Assembly: GCA_000497125.2 (NCBI GenBank)
Contig: CM035320.1
Coordinates: 504,001-568,000 of the forward strand
DNA: 64,000 nucleotides
Reading direction: 5' to 3'
From: Spironucleus salmonicida
Taxonomy: Eukaryota; Fornicata; Diplomonadida; Hexamitidae
The notes under the pieces are model-generated. The model had not been told where the DNA came from and searched no databases. It worked only from the letters and a program-made list of their open reading frames with translations. Of the stretch, positions 47,101 through 58,185 are shown one piece after another; within the stretch, counting starts at the first letter, position 1, and each line of letters begins with the position of its first letter. The translations under genes and the position numbers were made by a program.

Positions 47101-49318
47101 GCCAATCGCCACCCTCGAGCCCGCCGCAGGCACACCCGTAATGGTCGCACAGACCAGTTAGACTGAAGTCGCCCTCGACTAGCTTGAGGCTCTCTAGGCC
47201 CAGGCCGAAGAACAGCGCGCGGCGTACGAACAATAGCTAACTGCCCTCAACGAGGAACTAGAGGAGTTGAAGCTGAGCGAATCAGACTTGATCGCAGAAA
47301 ACGACGAACTTCAAGGCAAGGTCGACGAGCTTGAGGAAGTTCTCGAATACGTCAACCAGCAGAGCACTTCTAAGCGCGACTCTATCGGCCTCCTCGACAG
47401 GGAGCTCGATGACTTTAAGGACGCCTTCAAGCAGCTTTCTACCTCCAACGAGGAAACCCTGCGCGAGGTAGCCGCATTGCGTGCCGATAAGCAACTACTC
47501 CAGAGCGAGGTTGAAGAGCTTCGCAACCAAATGCAGAACCTCGCCGAGCAGCTAGAAGATACCCAGCGCGAGAACACCGCCGCCCAGGACGCAACTACCG
47601 ACCTCTAAGAACGTCTTGCACGCGAAACCGAGTCTCTCACCCGCACCGTGGCCGAAAAGGAGCAGGCTGTCTACCAGTTACAGCAGGAGCTCGAGTCCAA
47701 ACAGGCCGAGTCCCAGCAGCCAATCGCCACCCTCGAGCCCGCCGCAGACACACCCGTAATGGTCGCACAGACCAGTTAGACTGAAGTCGCCCTCGACTAG
47801 CTTGAGGCTCTCTAGGCCCAGGCCGAAGAACAGCGCGCGGCGTACGAACAATAGCTAACTGCCCTCAACGAGGAACTAGAGGAGTTGAAGCTGAGCGAAT
47901 CAGACTTGATCGCAGAAAACGACGAACTTCAAGGCAAGGTCGACGAGCTTGAGGAAGTTCTCGAATACGTCAACCAGCAGAGCACTTCTAAGCGCGACTC
48001 TATCGGCCTCCTCGGCAGGGAGCTCGATGACTTTAAGGACGCCTTCAAGCAGCTTTCTACCTCCAACGAGGAAACCCTGCGCGAGGTAGCCGCATTGCGT
48101 GCCGATAAGCAACTACTCCAGAGCGAGGTTGAAGAGCTTCGCAACCAAATGCAGAACCTCGCCGAGCAGCTAGAAGATACCCAGCGCGAGAACACCGCCG
48201 CCCAGGACGCAACTACCGACCTCTAAGAACGTCTTGCACGCGAAACCGAGTCTCTCACCCGCACCGTGGCCGAAAAGGAGCAGGCTGTCTACCAGTTACA
48301 GCAGGAGCTCGAGTCCAAACAGGCCGAGTCCCAGCAGCCAATCGCCACCCTCGAGCCCGCCGCAGACACACCCGTAATGGTCGCACAGACCAGTTAGACT
48401 GAAGTCGCCCTCGACTAGCTTGAGGCTCTCTAGGCCCAGGCCGAAGAACAGCGCGCGGCGTACGAACAATAGCTAACTGCCCTCAACGAGGAACTAGAGG
48501 AGTTGAAGCTGAGCGAATCAGACTTGATCGCAGAAAACGACGAACTTCAAGGCAAGGTCGACGAGCTTGAGGAAGTTCTCGAATACGTCAACCAGCAGAG
48601 CACTTCTAAGCGCGACTCTATCGGCCTCCTCGGCAGGGAGCTCGATGACTTTAAGGACGCCTTCAAGCAGCTTTCTACCTCCAACGAGGAAACCCTGCGC
48701 GAGGTAGCCGCATTGCGTGCCGATAAGCAACTACTCCAGAGCGAGGTTGAAGAGCTTCGCAACCAAATGCAGAACCTCGCCGAGCAGCTAGAAGATACCC
48801 AGCGCGAGAACACCGCCGCCCAGGACGCAACTACCGACCTCTAAGAACGTCTTGCACGCGAAACCGAGTCTCTCACCCGCACCGTGGCCGAAAAGGAGCA
48901 GGCTGTCTACCAGTTACAGCAGGACCTTAAGGAAACCTTATCTTAGCTTACATAATTGAAAATTACATCTCTATAATAAAATGAAATCTAAATATAAGAA
49001 AGACAGAAACTTCTATTATAAAACTCATTGTATAGCTCTGAGTCTACATATGTTGAAGAAGGTTAATAGGAATTCAGTTGCGAATAATAAACGCAAAAGC
49101 AAAGTTAGATATTACTAGAAAGCTAGTAATCAGAAATGTAGATTACGCAATCTATTCATAAATAGATTTCATTGAAATAACTTGATCAAAATGATGAAGA
49201 TGATATAAAATCATGTTATCTTATTGTTCTATCTGAATTATATAAAGCATAGGATGATATACTAAAGATGAAGTATAAACAATTAATTTAAGAAGAGGAT
49301 TTGAAATATAATAAGTGA
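26139..49318 (+). CDS. Giant two-array coiled-coil protein (~7,700 aa), one-base gap in repeat 12
   Basis: From ATG 26139 the frame stays open with TAR as glutamine. Parts: ~340 AT-rich N-terminal residues (starting MSLLNSFKNQPF, then Gln-rich coiled coil); fourteen 194-residue repeats; twenty-two 206-residue repeats; ~135 AT-rich C-terminal residues ending at TGA 49316-49318. All of it is coiled-coil-like, without TM or signal peptide. The twelfth copy of the second array lacks one base near 42453, so read literally the frame ends at TGA 42942-42944 (5,601 aa); the other repeats, 13-22, and the C-terminal end continue in the shifted frame. Because every other copy is intact and the unique C terminus is a good coiled coil, I treat this as one gene with an allelic or sequencing indel. 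A cytoskeletal or scaffold role is inferred only. Confidence 0.85.
27161..35308 (+). repeat. Array 1: fourteen 582-bp (194-codon) coding repeats
   Basis: Units start at 27161, 27743, 28325 and so on every 582 bp to 34727; the next start (35309) runs into array 2. Copies are nearly identical by eye. One visible variable site lies ~22 bases into the unit: GAG (Glu) in most copies but TAG (Gln) in copies 2, 4, 5 and 10. Each unit carries several in-frame TAG and TAA codons and is GC-rich against AT-rich gene ends. Confidence 0.95.
35319..48913 (+). repeat. Array 2: twenty-two 618-bp (206-codon) coding repeats
   Basis: Units start at 35319 and recur every 618 bp, except that copy 12 is 617 bp. 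Copies are nearly identical. Two variable sites are visible: Asp/Gly in A-[D/G]-T-P-V and Gly/Asp in L-L-[G/D]-R-E-L, each a single G/A difference. The first ~40 bp of the unit equal the start of the array 1 unit (LQQELESKQAESQ), so the two arrays interlock at a shared seam. The last unit is followed by 11 bp of the next copy before the unique C-terminal sequence. Confidence 0.95.
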
Positions 49319-49931
49319 TTTATTATTATTTTCGCTTTAAATTAGATTCGAATAGAGTGGCACCTATCAACTAAAATATTTGTGCTAAGTAATTGTTTAA
49401 TCTGTTCTTAAATATTATTTATAAAAAGCAAAGTAATATTGTGATTAATTATTATATTTTATTTGCTCGTTATATAAAATTAATGCTTAATAAGTAGGTT
49501 AGATATATTATAATGTATATTAATAGTAGATATTATGTTAAAAGATCATATAAAACCTGAATCAATTCAATTTTACATTTTAGTATTTATTATTCCACTT
49601 CATTAGAAGACAAATCAAGTTAAAGTGGTAATAGTGGTGAAACTCTTAGAACCTATGTGGATTAATTACCTATGAAATTATTTTATCATTTTTATTCATC
49701 ATGAAAATAATAATTGGAGCATAACAATAAATGTGATGGTGGATATTTTACAAATGATTATTTCATGATGATTTTTATTTTTAATACCAATTTTCAAGAA
49801 AATCTCTTAAAACCCTTTCATCTATTATTCAAATGTTCTAAACTATCTTATAGTTTCTCGCCATGAAATCTAAATATAATTATATTATTATATACTATAA
49901 ATCAGTAAATTACTCCGCTTAATATCTATAA
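49319..49931. other. AT-rich spacer with ambiguous short frames
   Basis: Between two coiled-coil genes. A 46-codon ATG ORF at 49535-49675 and an overlapping ATG-less frame ending near 49710 (containing SLEDKSSQSGNSGETLRTYV) both look slightly protein-like, but neither is convincing. No RNA gene or repeat is recognised. Confidence 0.4.
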
Positions 49932-51509
49932 ATGGAATAAACAGAACTAGGGGTAACGCTTGATTTCTAGGTTATATTATTGAAATATTAATAAATTCTC
50001 TAATAAAAGAACTAGCTATAGCGTGCTTTAGTAGAGTTAGAGAGTAGAAACTAAGAACAACAAACAATTATTTTCAAGCTTTAGAATTAACATTAACATG
50101 AGTGCTCAAAGGCTAGCGGTTTGAAGCTGCAGATACATAGAAGTTAAACAAATCTTACAGAGTCTGCTCTGTCTCATAATCAACAAACAACATAGCTAGC
50201 TACGCAGCTTCAAGAGTCCTAAAAAGAACTATTTACATCCAAATCGGACATTATTAATAAAGATAATCAGCTTTAAAAAATTAAAAAAGAAGTATAAGAT
50301 CTAACAAGCGAAAACGAGCGGCTGCTAACACGAACTTATGACCTACAGACTCAGATCGCAAAAGATGTAATAAACCCACACGCCAGCTACAATAAGCAGT
50401 ATCAAAATCTAATATATACCTAACTAGAATAGGAAAATGAGCTTCTACGTGCTTTATGTAATTAGAATAAAATTGACACCTCGCCTCTGGCGCAGCTGCA
50501 GTAGAAATTTTGCACGCACAAACGCGTACTCGACGCACAATTCAAATCAGAAACAGTTTAACAAGTCGATGCTTTACAGAGATAACTCTAGACCGAGGTA
50601 GAGAGACTGTAAATAGACGTGCAGTGTGCTGAAATCGGCGCTGGAGCACAGAAGGCGACAGACTCGTTCTGGCGCGAGTAGTAAGTGTTGCTAATTGCGC
50701 GGTGCAAGAACCAGCAGACCAAAACCGGCGTAAAAGGTCTCGAGGTACACGCGCTGCTCGCTCAAGTGCGGGAGCTCATGGACGACCTGCAGACCGCGAG
50801 AATCCTCCAGAACCTGCAGGACCTAAACGCCGCAGAGCTTGCCATAGCGCTGGGTGCGCAGGTGTCCAAAACTTCGGGCTGTTAAGTCGAAGTCCGTGCG
50901 CTGAGAGCCGAAAATGCCGAAATTCACGCCAGCAGTGCGCATGAAATCCGCTCACTTTGTGAGATGTTCAGCATAAAAATCTGTAGTTTACTTGATGAGA
51001 TTTCTCTTTAAGATTAATCTATAGATAAAATTGGTGCAGCAGTCGGGGGTGATGAACTTGAGATTTACTAAGTAGCTCAGGCATAATTCAACTCTTAGCT
51101 GAAGCAGAAACTCTTACGGTCTAAATTGCAGAAACGGTGCTTCCTGCGAAAACTTATTGTAACCCTGCGCGCCAACCAGATGATATAAGGTAATTTTTAT
51201 ACGCAGATTACAAGTTTGGAAGCGCAATTATAAGAACAAAAGGATCTTCTGGTGCGCTTCCAGGAGGAGTCCGAGGCCCGCGAACGGGTGTTTTCTGAGG
51301 AGCGCAGTGCGCAGCAGGAGCTTCTCCAGGCTATGGAGCGGTCGGAAAAGAACTTCCTGCAGCAGGAGGCCTCAATGCGCGACATGTTGGACGTGGAACG
51401 GCTTAAAATGCGTTGTCTGGAAACTGAGAATGATAAGCTCAACGCCAGTTTGCGTGAGGTTGAGAAAGTGGCTGAGACTTACAGAGAGAAATTTGGACGC
51501 GTTATGTGA
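49932..51509 (+). CDS. Coiled-coil protein (525 aa)
   Basis: From ATG 49932 (MEQTELGVTLDFQVILL) to TGA 51507-51509. The frame contains many TAA/TAG glutamines at the 5' end and becomes GC-rich in the middle, where CAG dominates. It is almost wholly helical with heptads (LQKIKKEVQDLTSENERLL; LLQAMERSEKNFLQQEASM) and charged. A less regular cysteine-containing part lies around residues 300-400. No TM or signal is seen. It is convergent with the next gene, with only 26 bp between stops. It is probably a cytoskeletal or centrosomal-type coiled coil; the family is unknown. Confidence 0.82.
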
Positions 51510-51535
51510 TGAGTTTTGTCAAAATTATCAATATT

Positions 51536-52264
51536 TCACTTCGTTTGCCTCTCGATTACTAGTGCTTCCTTCAGGCGATTTATCTCCCTCTAGGCCTCTT
51601 CGTAATTATAGTTTAAGGCTTCATATCGATAGTATGTGTACTATTAATTTCTGAGCATATTTCTTTGCTCATGTAGCTCGTTCCGCTACCTTTCAACCTC
51701 ATCGAGTAAGAATCTCACATCATCAGATTCGATGTTATCTCGTATTCTTTATAATTAGTAGTCAAAGGATTAATTTTGATTTTTAAGGCTTGATGTCAAC
51801 AATATAAGTTCCTTTTGAGTCTGTTTATGTTTCTCAAGTAGTTCGTCAACAACTATTATTTTTTCGTGATTGTTGAGGTCACCACTTGTCATTTCTGACT
51901 TCAGTATCGAGAGCTAGCTTACAAACTTATTGTTTTTATCACTAACTTTTTGTATGTACGATGAATTAGTAGAGATATTGGATCTGTCTTCAAATGGAGT
52001 TTCAATATATGATGAACTTGCTCTAGTATGAGATAGTGTACTACCTAGGCCATTTAGATTGCAGGTAAGTCCTCTTACCTTACTTCTAATAGACTGCAAT
52101 TAGATGTCCAAATTTCTTGATTCTGCTTCCAGTTATAGTTTAAATGCACTAGTTGAAATACTTGGGCGTATGATTGAAACCTCTTGGTTGATTGAATCAT
52201 CAATTTTTGACGTACTTTAGATGTCTATTTCAGAGAAAGATATATCGTTTTTGCTCAGCTACAT
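51536..52264 (-). CDS. Coiled-coil protein (242 aa)
   Basis: From ATG 52264 to TGA 51536-51538. The N-terminal ~110 residues are polar and Ser/Thr/Asn-rich (for example PFEDRSNISTNSSYIQKV), suggesting disorder; the remainder is a coiled coil (DEVERQRNELHEQRNMLRNQ; EEAQREINRLKEALVIERQ). TAA/TAG glutamines are scattered. No family is recognised. A TATAATATTAT word lies 35-45 bp upstream of the start. Confidence 0.8.
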
Positions 52265-52793
52265 TTTAAAAATTTGATAAATACGTTAATATGTTAAAAT
52301 AATATTATATATATTTGTGGTTTTTATCAGTTTAACAAGGCGAGTATGAGTAAATTTTAGTTTTGTTTATTTCTAGATGAATGAAACCACAAGTTCTAAT
52401 AATAAAAATACTCAACTTTTTACTAAATAGATAATAATTGGCTAAATTAAATCTATTTATTTTTATGTTATTTATGAAGATTTTAAAAAGTTGATAAAAT
52501 AAACTTTTTTGGTAAATTTATTATATATAGTTAAGGATTTTTGAAAATAAAATCAGATATATTTAACTATACCTTTACTTATATGAGTAAAATAAGATAT
52601 GTTCTAATATATAATTTTAAACGGTGAATTCAAATAATTTTTTATATTATAATTAAATAATGAGGTTTATTATCAGAAATTAAGATCTTGAAAATACTAA
52701 TTATGATTTATCTAATAGTATGTTAAGTTTTAGTCAAAGGTATATTATTTTATATATTATTACAATACATAATGATTTGCCACCGCTTTAAAT
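52265..52793. other. AT-rich divergent spacer with a possible 55-aa ORF
   Basis: The spacer separates two divergent coiled-coil genes. A plus ORF at 52377-52544 reads MNETTSSNNKNTQLFTKQII and continues with a basic helical stretch to TGA; it is protein-like but too short to call. Otherwise AT-rich. Confidence 0.35.
52299..52309 (-). promoter_or_regulatory. TATAATATTAT element upstream of coiled-coil gene
   Basis: An exact copy of the 11-bp word found upstream of the bZIP-like, ELMO and multi-pass membrane genes, here 35-45 bp before the start at 52264. Function is inferred from recurrence. Confidence 0.35.
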
Positions 52794-55700
52794 ATGCCAC
52801 CTTCATAGAAAACACTTCATATAGCCAAAAAATATGGTAACGTTAAGGATTAAATTTATATATTTAAATCAGGACTTAATGAATCATCCTTAAATATAAG
52901 CTAACTTGATAAGCATGAATAGAAAATATAACAAATACAAAATAGTGGTCACTATTCTCCAACTGTCCCTATTATTACTGATTAAAAAGATCATCTAGAT
53001 GCATAAATTTAAGAGAATATTTTATCTATAGAGGTAGCAAGTTTGGTAACAGAGAATAAAGCTTTAAGATAAATCATATAGGAATAAAATAACAAGATTT
53101 GTTCATTCAAACTTAGCTTTACCACTGTATAGGCAGATTTATAATAAGTATAGTAACTTAATGATAAATTAAGGGATAAATCAACTGAATCATGTAAATT
53201 TTGTGATTCTATGAGTAAAAATCTAGAGGAGTAGATATAAATAAATTAAGAACTGTCTAAAGATATTAATTAAGTAAAAGATGAACTTATTTTATTAAAA
53301 GAATAATACTAACTGGATGATAATATTCTATAGGGCGAATTTTAAATAGTTCAATATGAATAAGAAATTAAAGATCTATAAACTAAAATTTAAGAATTGG
53401 AATCTGTTAATATTTAATCTAACATTGAGTAAGATTATTGTTGCTTACAAAATTAAATAAATTAACTGGAAAAAGATGCATTGTTGTAAGTAGCAAAAAA
53501 GAAAAGCCTTAAAAATTAAATTAATGAATTATTATAGTTAAACAATGATTACAAGCAGATTATTGATCAGTAAGAAGTTTAAACTTAGCTATTTAGGAAA
53601 GAAATGAACGAATATAAATAAATTTAAAAAGCTTAATCATAACTATTTTAAGATTCACTAAATGATAAAGATTACTTAATTACGGAGGTTGAATAAGAGC
53701 TAAAGAATTAGAAAATATAATTTTAAGAGAAAATTGATCAGTTTAAAGATTAGTTGATAGTTCAAAATTCCGAAAATAGTAAACTAGCAAGAATATAGTT
53801 TAATACTGATGAAACGACAATTTAAGATTTTTAGATTAAACTGGAAGAATTATAAATGATTAATAAATAACTGTAGGAAAATTTAATATAAAAGGAATAA
53901 ATTATCAATTCATTAAATTCACACTAGAAGACTGCTCACAATAACAGCGCAAATGAACAAAATTAACTGCATAACGTTTAAAATGTTTTAAACACAAAAG
54001 ATAAATAGATCATTGTATTATAATAAAATATTAATGATTTGGATGCTAGATTTGATAGTTTATAACAAATAAACAATTAACTATAAGAAAACTTCTCAGA
54101 AAATTAAAAAAATACATCATAAAAAGACATTACAATATAAAATTATGCAAAGGATTTAACCAATCTTTAGTTTCAATATACAGAAGTATAAAAAAATTTA
54201 GCTCACTGTTAAGCATCAATGAATTCTTTTAATATTGATTTATAAAATTATTAAGACGTAATTTTTTAAAAAGAAAAAGAAATTATTAGTTTGAAAAGTT
54301 AAATTTTACAGATAGAATCGCACAATTCAAAACTATAAAAATAAGACACTACTGAATATACAAAATCACAATAATTATCATATTTAGCGGGACCTTCACC
54401 AGACACTAAAATAGGTACCAATACCTACCCAGCTACAGAATAAAACGAAATTCCTACCAATTAACATATTGAATCTGATTAATCCAATACACCAGGACTC
54501 GATAATACTTACTTAAAAACACAATCATCTCTCACTAACTGCAAATTATTGCAAGAACAAGTTTATGCCCTAAATATCGAAAATTTATAGCTTAAATCTG
54601 AGCATTTTCAAGCGTAAAACCTTGCACAAACCACTGCTCAGGAAATTGAACTCCTGAAAAACTAAATAGAAATATTAACAAATACAGTGAACGATTTGAA
54701 CAGACAAAACTCGTCTTTTACGTCATTTTTAGATACCTCACAAACTGCAGAGAACTCAAAAATCAATAAAATTTTAACCTCGAAAACCGCAGAACTCACT
54801 GCCCTGCACACCGAAAACTCAAACCTCCAATCTCAGCTCCAAATTGCACTACACTAAAATCTTCAGCTCACGCAGCGAATCGAAGCATAAGAAATGGAAA
54901 TTCAAAATCAAATTGAAAAAATATAATTTTTAACTCAAAATTTAAATTCTCTAAAACAGTCAGAAACTTCGTACATCGAAATTCTCTCAGAAAACAACCC
55001 CCAAGTGCTCAAATTCGAACTGAGCGAGGCCGAAAAGCGTCTCAAAAGCGAGAAGTTGCAGGCCCAGGAACTCCTCAAAATCGCCGAAAAATTGCAGGAA
55101 AAACTTGACGCCAAAAAGTCGAAAATCGAGATTCTGACGAGCGAAAATCGGCGTTTTTAGCTCTAAATTATCGACCTGGAGAACCAGATTCAGCTTGAAA
55201 AAATGGGTCAAAATGAAGCGGATTTCGGCGGTTTTCAGGCCAAAATTAAGCTCATCGAAGAAGCGAATTTAAGCGTCTAGAGGAGTTTGCTTGAAGGTGA
55301 TAAAGGGAGCGGAAATGAAATAGGAGTGGAAAGTTAAAATCTAAATGCTATTTAAAAAGAAATGGAAAATCAAATTGTAAGTCAATTTGAAACTGAAATA
55401 AACGACTTAAAGGCTGAAAATGAGAATTTGAAGTAGCAGATTGACCGTTTGGAGCAGGAAATCGAAGCCCTGAGGGCGCAGAACGCGGGACTTTTGCAGG
55501 CCGAAGAAAACGATTTCCAGAAGGGCGAAGCTCAGATTCAAACAGAGCAAAACTGGGAATTAAACACCGTGGAAAAGGCCCCCGAGGCCTCAATTTAGAG
55601 CAAAAACTCGCCCCCGGACGGCACGGACGAGGTCATCGAGTACTACCGGCAGCAGCTGCACGAGGCGCACAACATGCTCCGGGACCCGAAATACAGCATG

Positions 55701-55883
55701 TACAGGCTCGAAACGATGCGCCACGACCACAAAGTACTGGCCAGGCAGTTCGACGCTGTGAGCCAGCAGCTCGCCGCCGAAAGGGAGGCGCAGAAGCGGA
55801 TGGAGGCCGCGAACGAGGTGCTCCGGATCGAGGTGCTGAACTTAAGCTGCGGCCGCAAAACGCTTGAAAATGAGGCTGAGTGA
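52794..55883 (+). CDS. Long coiled-coil protein with sharp 5'-3' GC rise (1,029 aa)
   Basis: From ATG 52794 to TGA 55881-55883. The first ~520 residues are coded in very AT-rich DNA with TAA as the main glutamine codon; a Pro/Thr-rich linker follows around residues 530-565 (AGPSPDTKIGTNTYP), then coiled coil in increasingly GC-rich DNA ending with CAG/GAG/CTG codons (YYRQQLHEAHNM; QQLAAEREAQKRMEAANEVL). The change of composition within one uninterrupted frame is striking. No TM or signal. It could be a Golgin-like, centrosomal or axonemal coiled coil; no domain is recognised. The frame continues without stops well beyond the TGA (see next entry). Confidence 0.85.
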
Positions 55884-56320
55884 GCGTTGGACTTAACGAA
55901 GGTGAAGCATTTCGGTGTCTGCGCTAGGTAATTGTGGGGGAAATTAAGTAGATAGTAAAGTAGGGCTATTGAGGTTTGCAGAGTAAAAACAGTGTGTCTA
56001 GCTGCTTTTAAGGCTTATAACGACTGCCTGGGAAAGAGCGGCTCTGAAAGGTGCGTAAAACACAGTTTTCGTTTTTAAACTGAATTTAAAGCGAAGCTCG
56101 CTAATGATTATTTAAATTTATTAAATAATTGCCATTTAGGTCGAATTTTTACCAGTTAGCGTTCTCAACGGCCCTCTTTCACGTTTCAATCAGAATAAAA
56201 ATCAAAAAAATCAACCCCCTCGTAAACACCCCTGCAACCACCCCACTGCCGCCTCCTGAATTCAATAGAAATCCCATTTCGCAAACCCGTAGAATTTGCT
56301 CCATTTATTTATCATATATA
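55884..56320. other. GC-balanced stretch without a clear gene
   Basis: Unlike all other spacers, the first ~200 bp and the segment near 56130-56300 are not AT-rich. In the frame of the preceding gene the DNA stays open past the TGA into the microsatellite and reads protein-like for ~80 codons (VKTVCLAAFKAYNDCLGKSG), but has no ATG. Other frames and the antisense strand are also open in part. Options: a readthrough or recently truncated C-terminal extension, a small gene with an unrecognised start, or a structured non-coding RNA. I cannot decide between them. Confidence 0.35.
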
Positions 56321-56324
56321 ACCA

Positions 56325-56671
56325 TATAATAATATAATAATATAATAATATAATAATATAATAATATAATAAATAATATAATAATATAATAATATAATAA
56401 TATAATAATATAATAATATAATAATATAATAATATAATAATATAATAATATAATAATATAATAATATAATAATATAATAATATAATAATATAATAATATA
56501 ATAATATAATAATATAATAATATAATAATATAATAATATAATAATATAATAATATAATAATATAATAATATAATAATATAATAATATAATAATATAATAA
56601 TATAATAATATAATAATATAATAATATAATAATATAATAATATAATAATATAATAATATAATAATATAATT
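56325..56671. repeat. Microsatellite, 8-bp unit AATATAAT, about 40 copies
   Basis: A near-perfect tandem octamer with one visible interruption near 56370, followed to ~56770 by degenerate TAT/TTA-rich repeats. Read on the minus strand in one frame it gives an artefactual Ile/Leu/Tyr polypeptide with period 8. It lies in the tail-to-tail spacer between two genes. Confidence 0.95.
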
Positions 56672-56820
56672 ATTATTATTATTATTATCATAATATAATT
56701 ATATAATTATTATTATTATTATAATTATTATCATCATAATATAATAATATAATTATAACAATATAATAATACATTCCTCAACTCCCTTCCACTTACTCCA
56801 ATTTTATATAATAATACAAC

Positions 56821-57696
56821 TCACTCCATAACTTCTTTCCCTTCCACAAGCCAGTATTTTCGAACGGCCTGGCACTCGTCGATACTCGCGAATTCGAGCT
56901 GAACGGAGTGGCCAAAAGTGCGAGATTTCAAAGCGTTGAAACTGAGGGCCTTTTCGAGGTCTGCCTGGCCCTCGCAGGCCAAAGTGATCTTCTTTAGCTC
57001 AAATTCGGCCGATTTTAGCTCATTTTCGTTGATTAGGAAGATCTCGTACGTCTTATTTCCAAGCGAATTGATGGACTTGAACGCGTACCGCTCGCGCAGA
57101 ATCTTCATTGAACTGAAATCGCAAATTATCGAATTCGAAATTTCGATCGAAAAATCGGATTGCGAGAGATATTTTTTTTAGGAGTGGAAAGTCGAAATCA
57201 ATTTGGATTTTTTCAAAAATTCTGATTTGTCTACAAGTGCTATAAAGAGCTGCTTTTGGAGGTGGTAGAACTGGTCAATGGGGAGCAGCTGGTTGATGAG
57301 CTCGTTGACCTAGTCCGGCGGGATCTGGTTGATGAGCACCGCGTACTGCTGCTGGTTGAAAATGATGTAGTGCAGCACGTACAGCAGCTCCGTCTGAAAC
57401 TGCTTCTCGGGGATCGTTATCTGGACCGGATTCTGCTGAATTTTGGCGTTCACGAGCTGCGCGAACGCTTTCACAGCGTGCGTGAGCTGGCTCTGCTGGA
57501 TGATGATAGAGGGCGACAGGAGCTCCACGAACTGGATGCTCAGCTCGATCAGCTGCGATTTCAGCATCCGAAAGTGCTTGAACGACTGGCAGACGATTCT
57601 GAGAGGGTTCTTCTGCAGAATGAGCCCAAATGACGAGAAAATGGTGTCCACGTGCGCGTGCAGCAGTTGTGGGAGCTTGGCTATTTCGATCGTCAT
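56821..57696 (-). CDS. Hypothetical helical protein (291 aa)
   Basis: From ATG 57696 to TGA 56821-56823. Only two TAR codons, one TAG near residue 129 and one TAA near residue 170, interrupt the standard-code reading; with glutamine there the product is continuous. Residues 1-170 are alpha-helical with evenly spaced hydrophobics (SFGLILQKNPLRIVCQSFKH; LLYVLHYIIFNQQQYAVLI), like a vesicle-tethering or scaffold subunit. The last ~120 residues look like an alpha/beta domain. No motif allows a family name. The gene is GC-balanced. Confidence 0.8.
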
Positions 57697-57999
57697 TTTA
57701 AAGTGGAGTTGTAGAGTGTAAATTGCATATTAGGATATAAAATTGTAAGCTGCTAGAAAGCTTAATTTGGGTATTTAGTATAGGGAGCGAAAGGGTAAAA
57801 TAACAAGTTTGCTCGTATAACGTATATAATAGTTCGTAGTGGAAATATTATATACTTGAAAGGAGAAACTCGAAAGATAACAATAGAATAATATATGATA
57901 TATAATATATAATAAAATTGTGATATGTAATAAATTTTTAAATATCAAGTAGATCCGTGAGTAAAGTTAATAATATTGTATATAAAAGAAAAGAATAGT
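57697..57999. other. Upstream/downstream spacer, nothing recognised
   Basis: About 300 bp of mostly AT-rich DNA between the start of the helical protein gene and the end of the next small gene. It contains TATATAAT-like words but no exact copy of the 11-bp element. Confidence 0.5.
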
Positions 58000-58185
58000 T
58001 CACTTAACATTTTTAGGCTAAATATTAAACGTTTTCAAATCTAGAGCATTTATACTTTTAAAGATTTACAAATTCTAATATTAATCGCTATCAGATGCAT
58101 GATTATTATCTAGTTCATATGTGGATATCGGTGCCTCATTTGTAGGTAGCTTTTTAGTTGATCTGTTTTTAGATATTTTTTTCAT
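58000..58185 (-). CDS. Small hydrophilic protein (61 aa)
   Basis: ATG 58185 to TGA 58000-58002. It begins with a basic stretch (MKKISKNRSTKKLPTN) and continues with an acidic/Ser-Asp part (YELDNNHASDSDQ) and a short hydrophobic-basic end. Balanced residue use and an AGTGA stop support a real gene, but it is short and unrecognised. Confidence 0.5.

Noticed and set aside
35541-48813. Repeated minus-strand ORFs of 70 and 88 codons
   Set aside because: Antisense shadows of the 206-codon repeats in GC-rich DNA.
26139-48913. Tandem arrays as a CRISPR or mobile element
   Set aside because: Units of 582-660 bp are in-frame coding repeats without spacers, terminal repeats or transposase; they are parts of host coiled-coil genes.
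56305-56691. 128-codon Ile/Leu/Tyr ORF
   Set aside because: Translation of the octamer microsatellite; period 8 in residues reflects the 8-bp unit.
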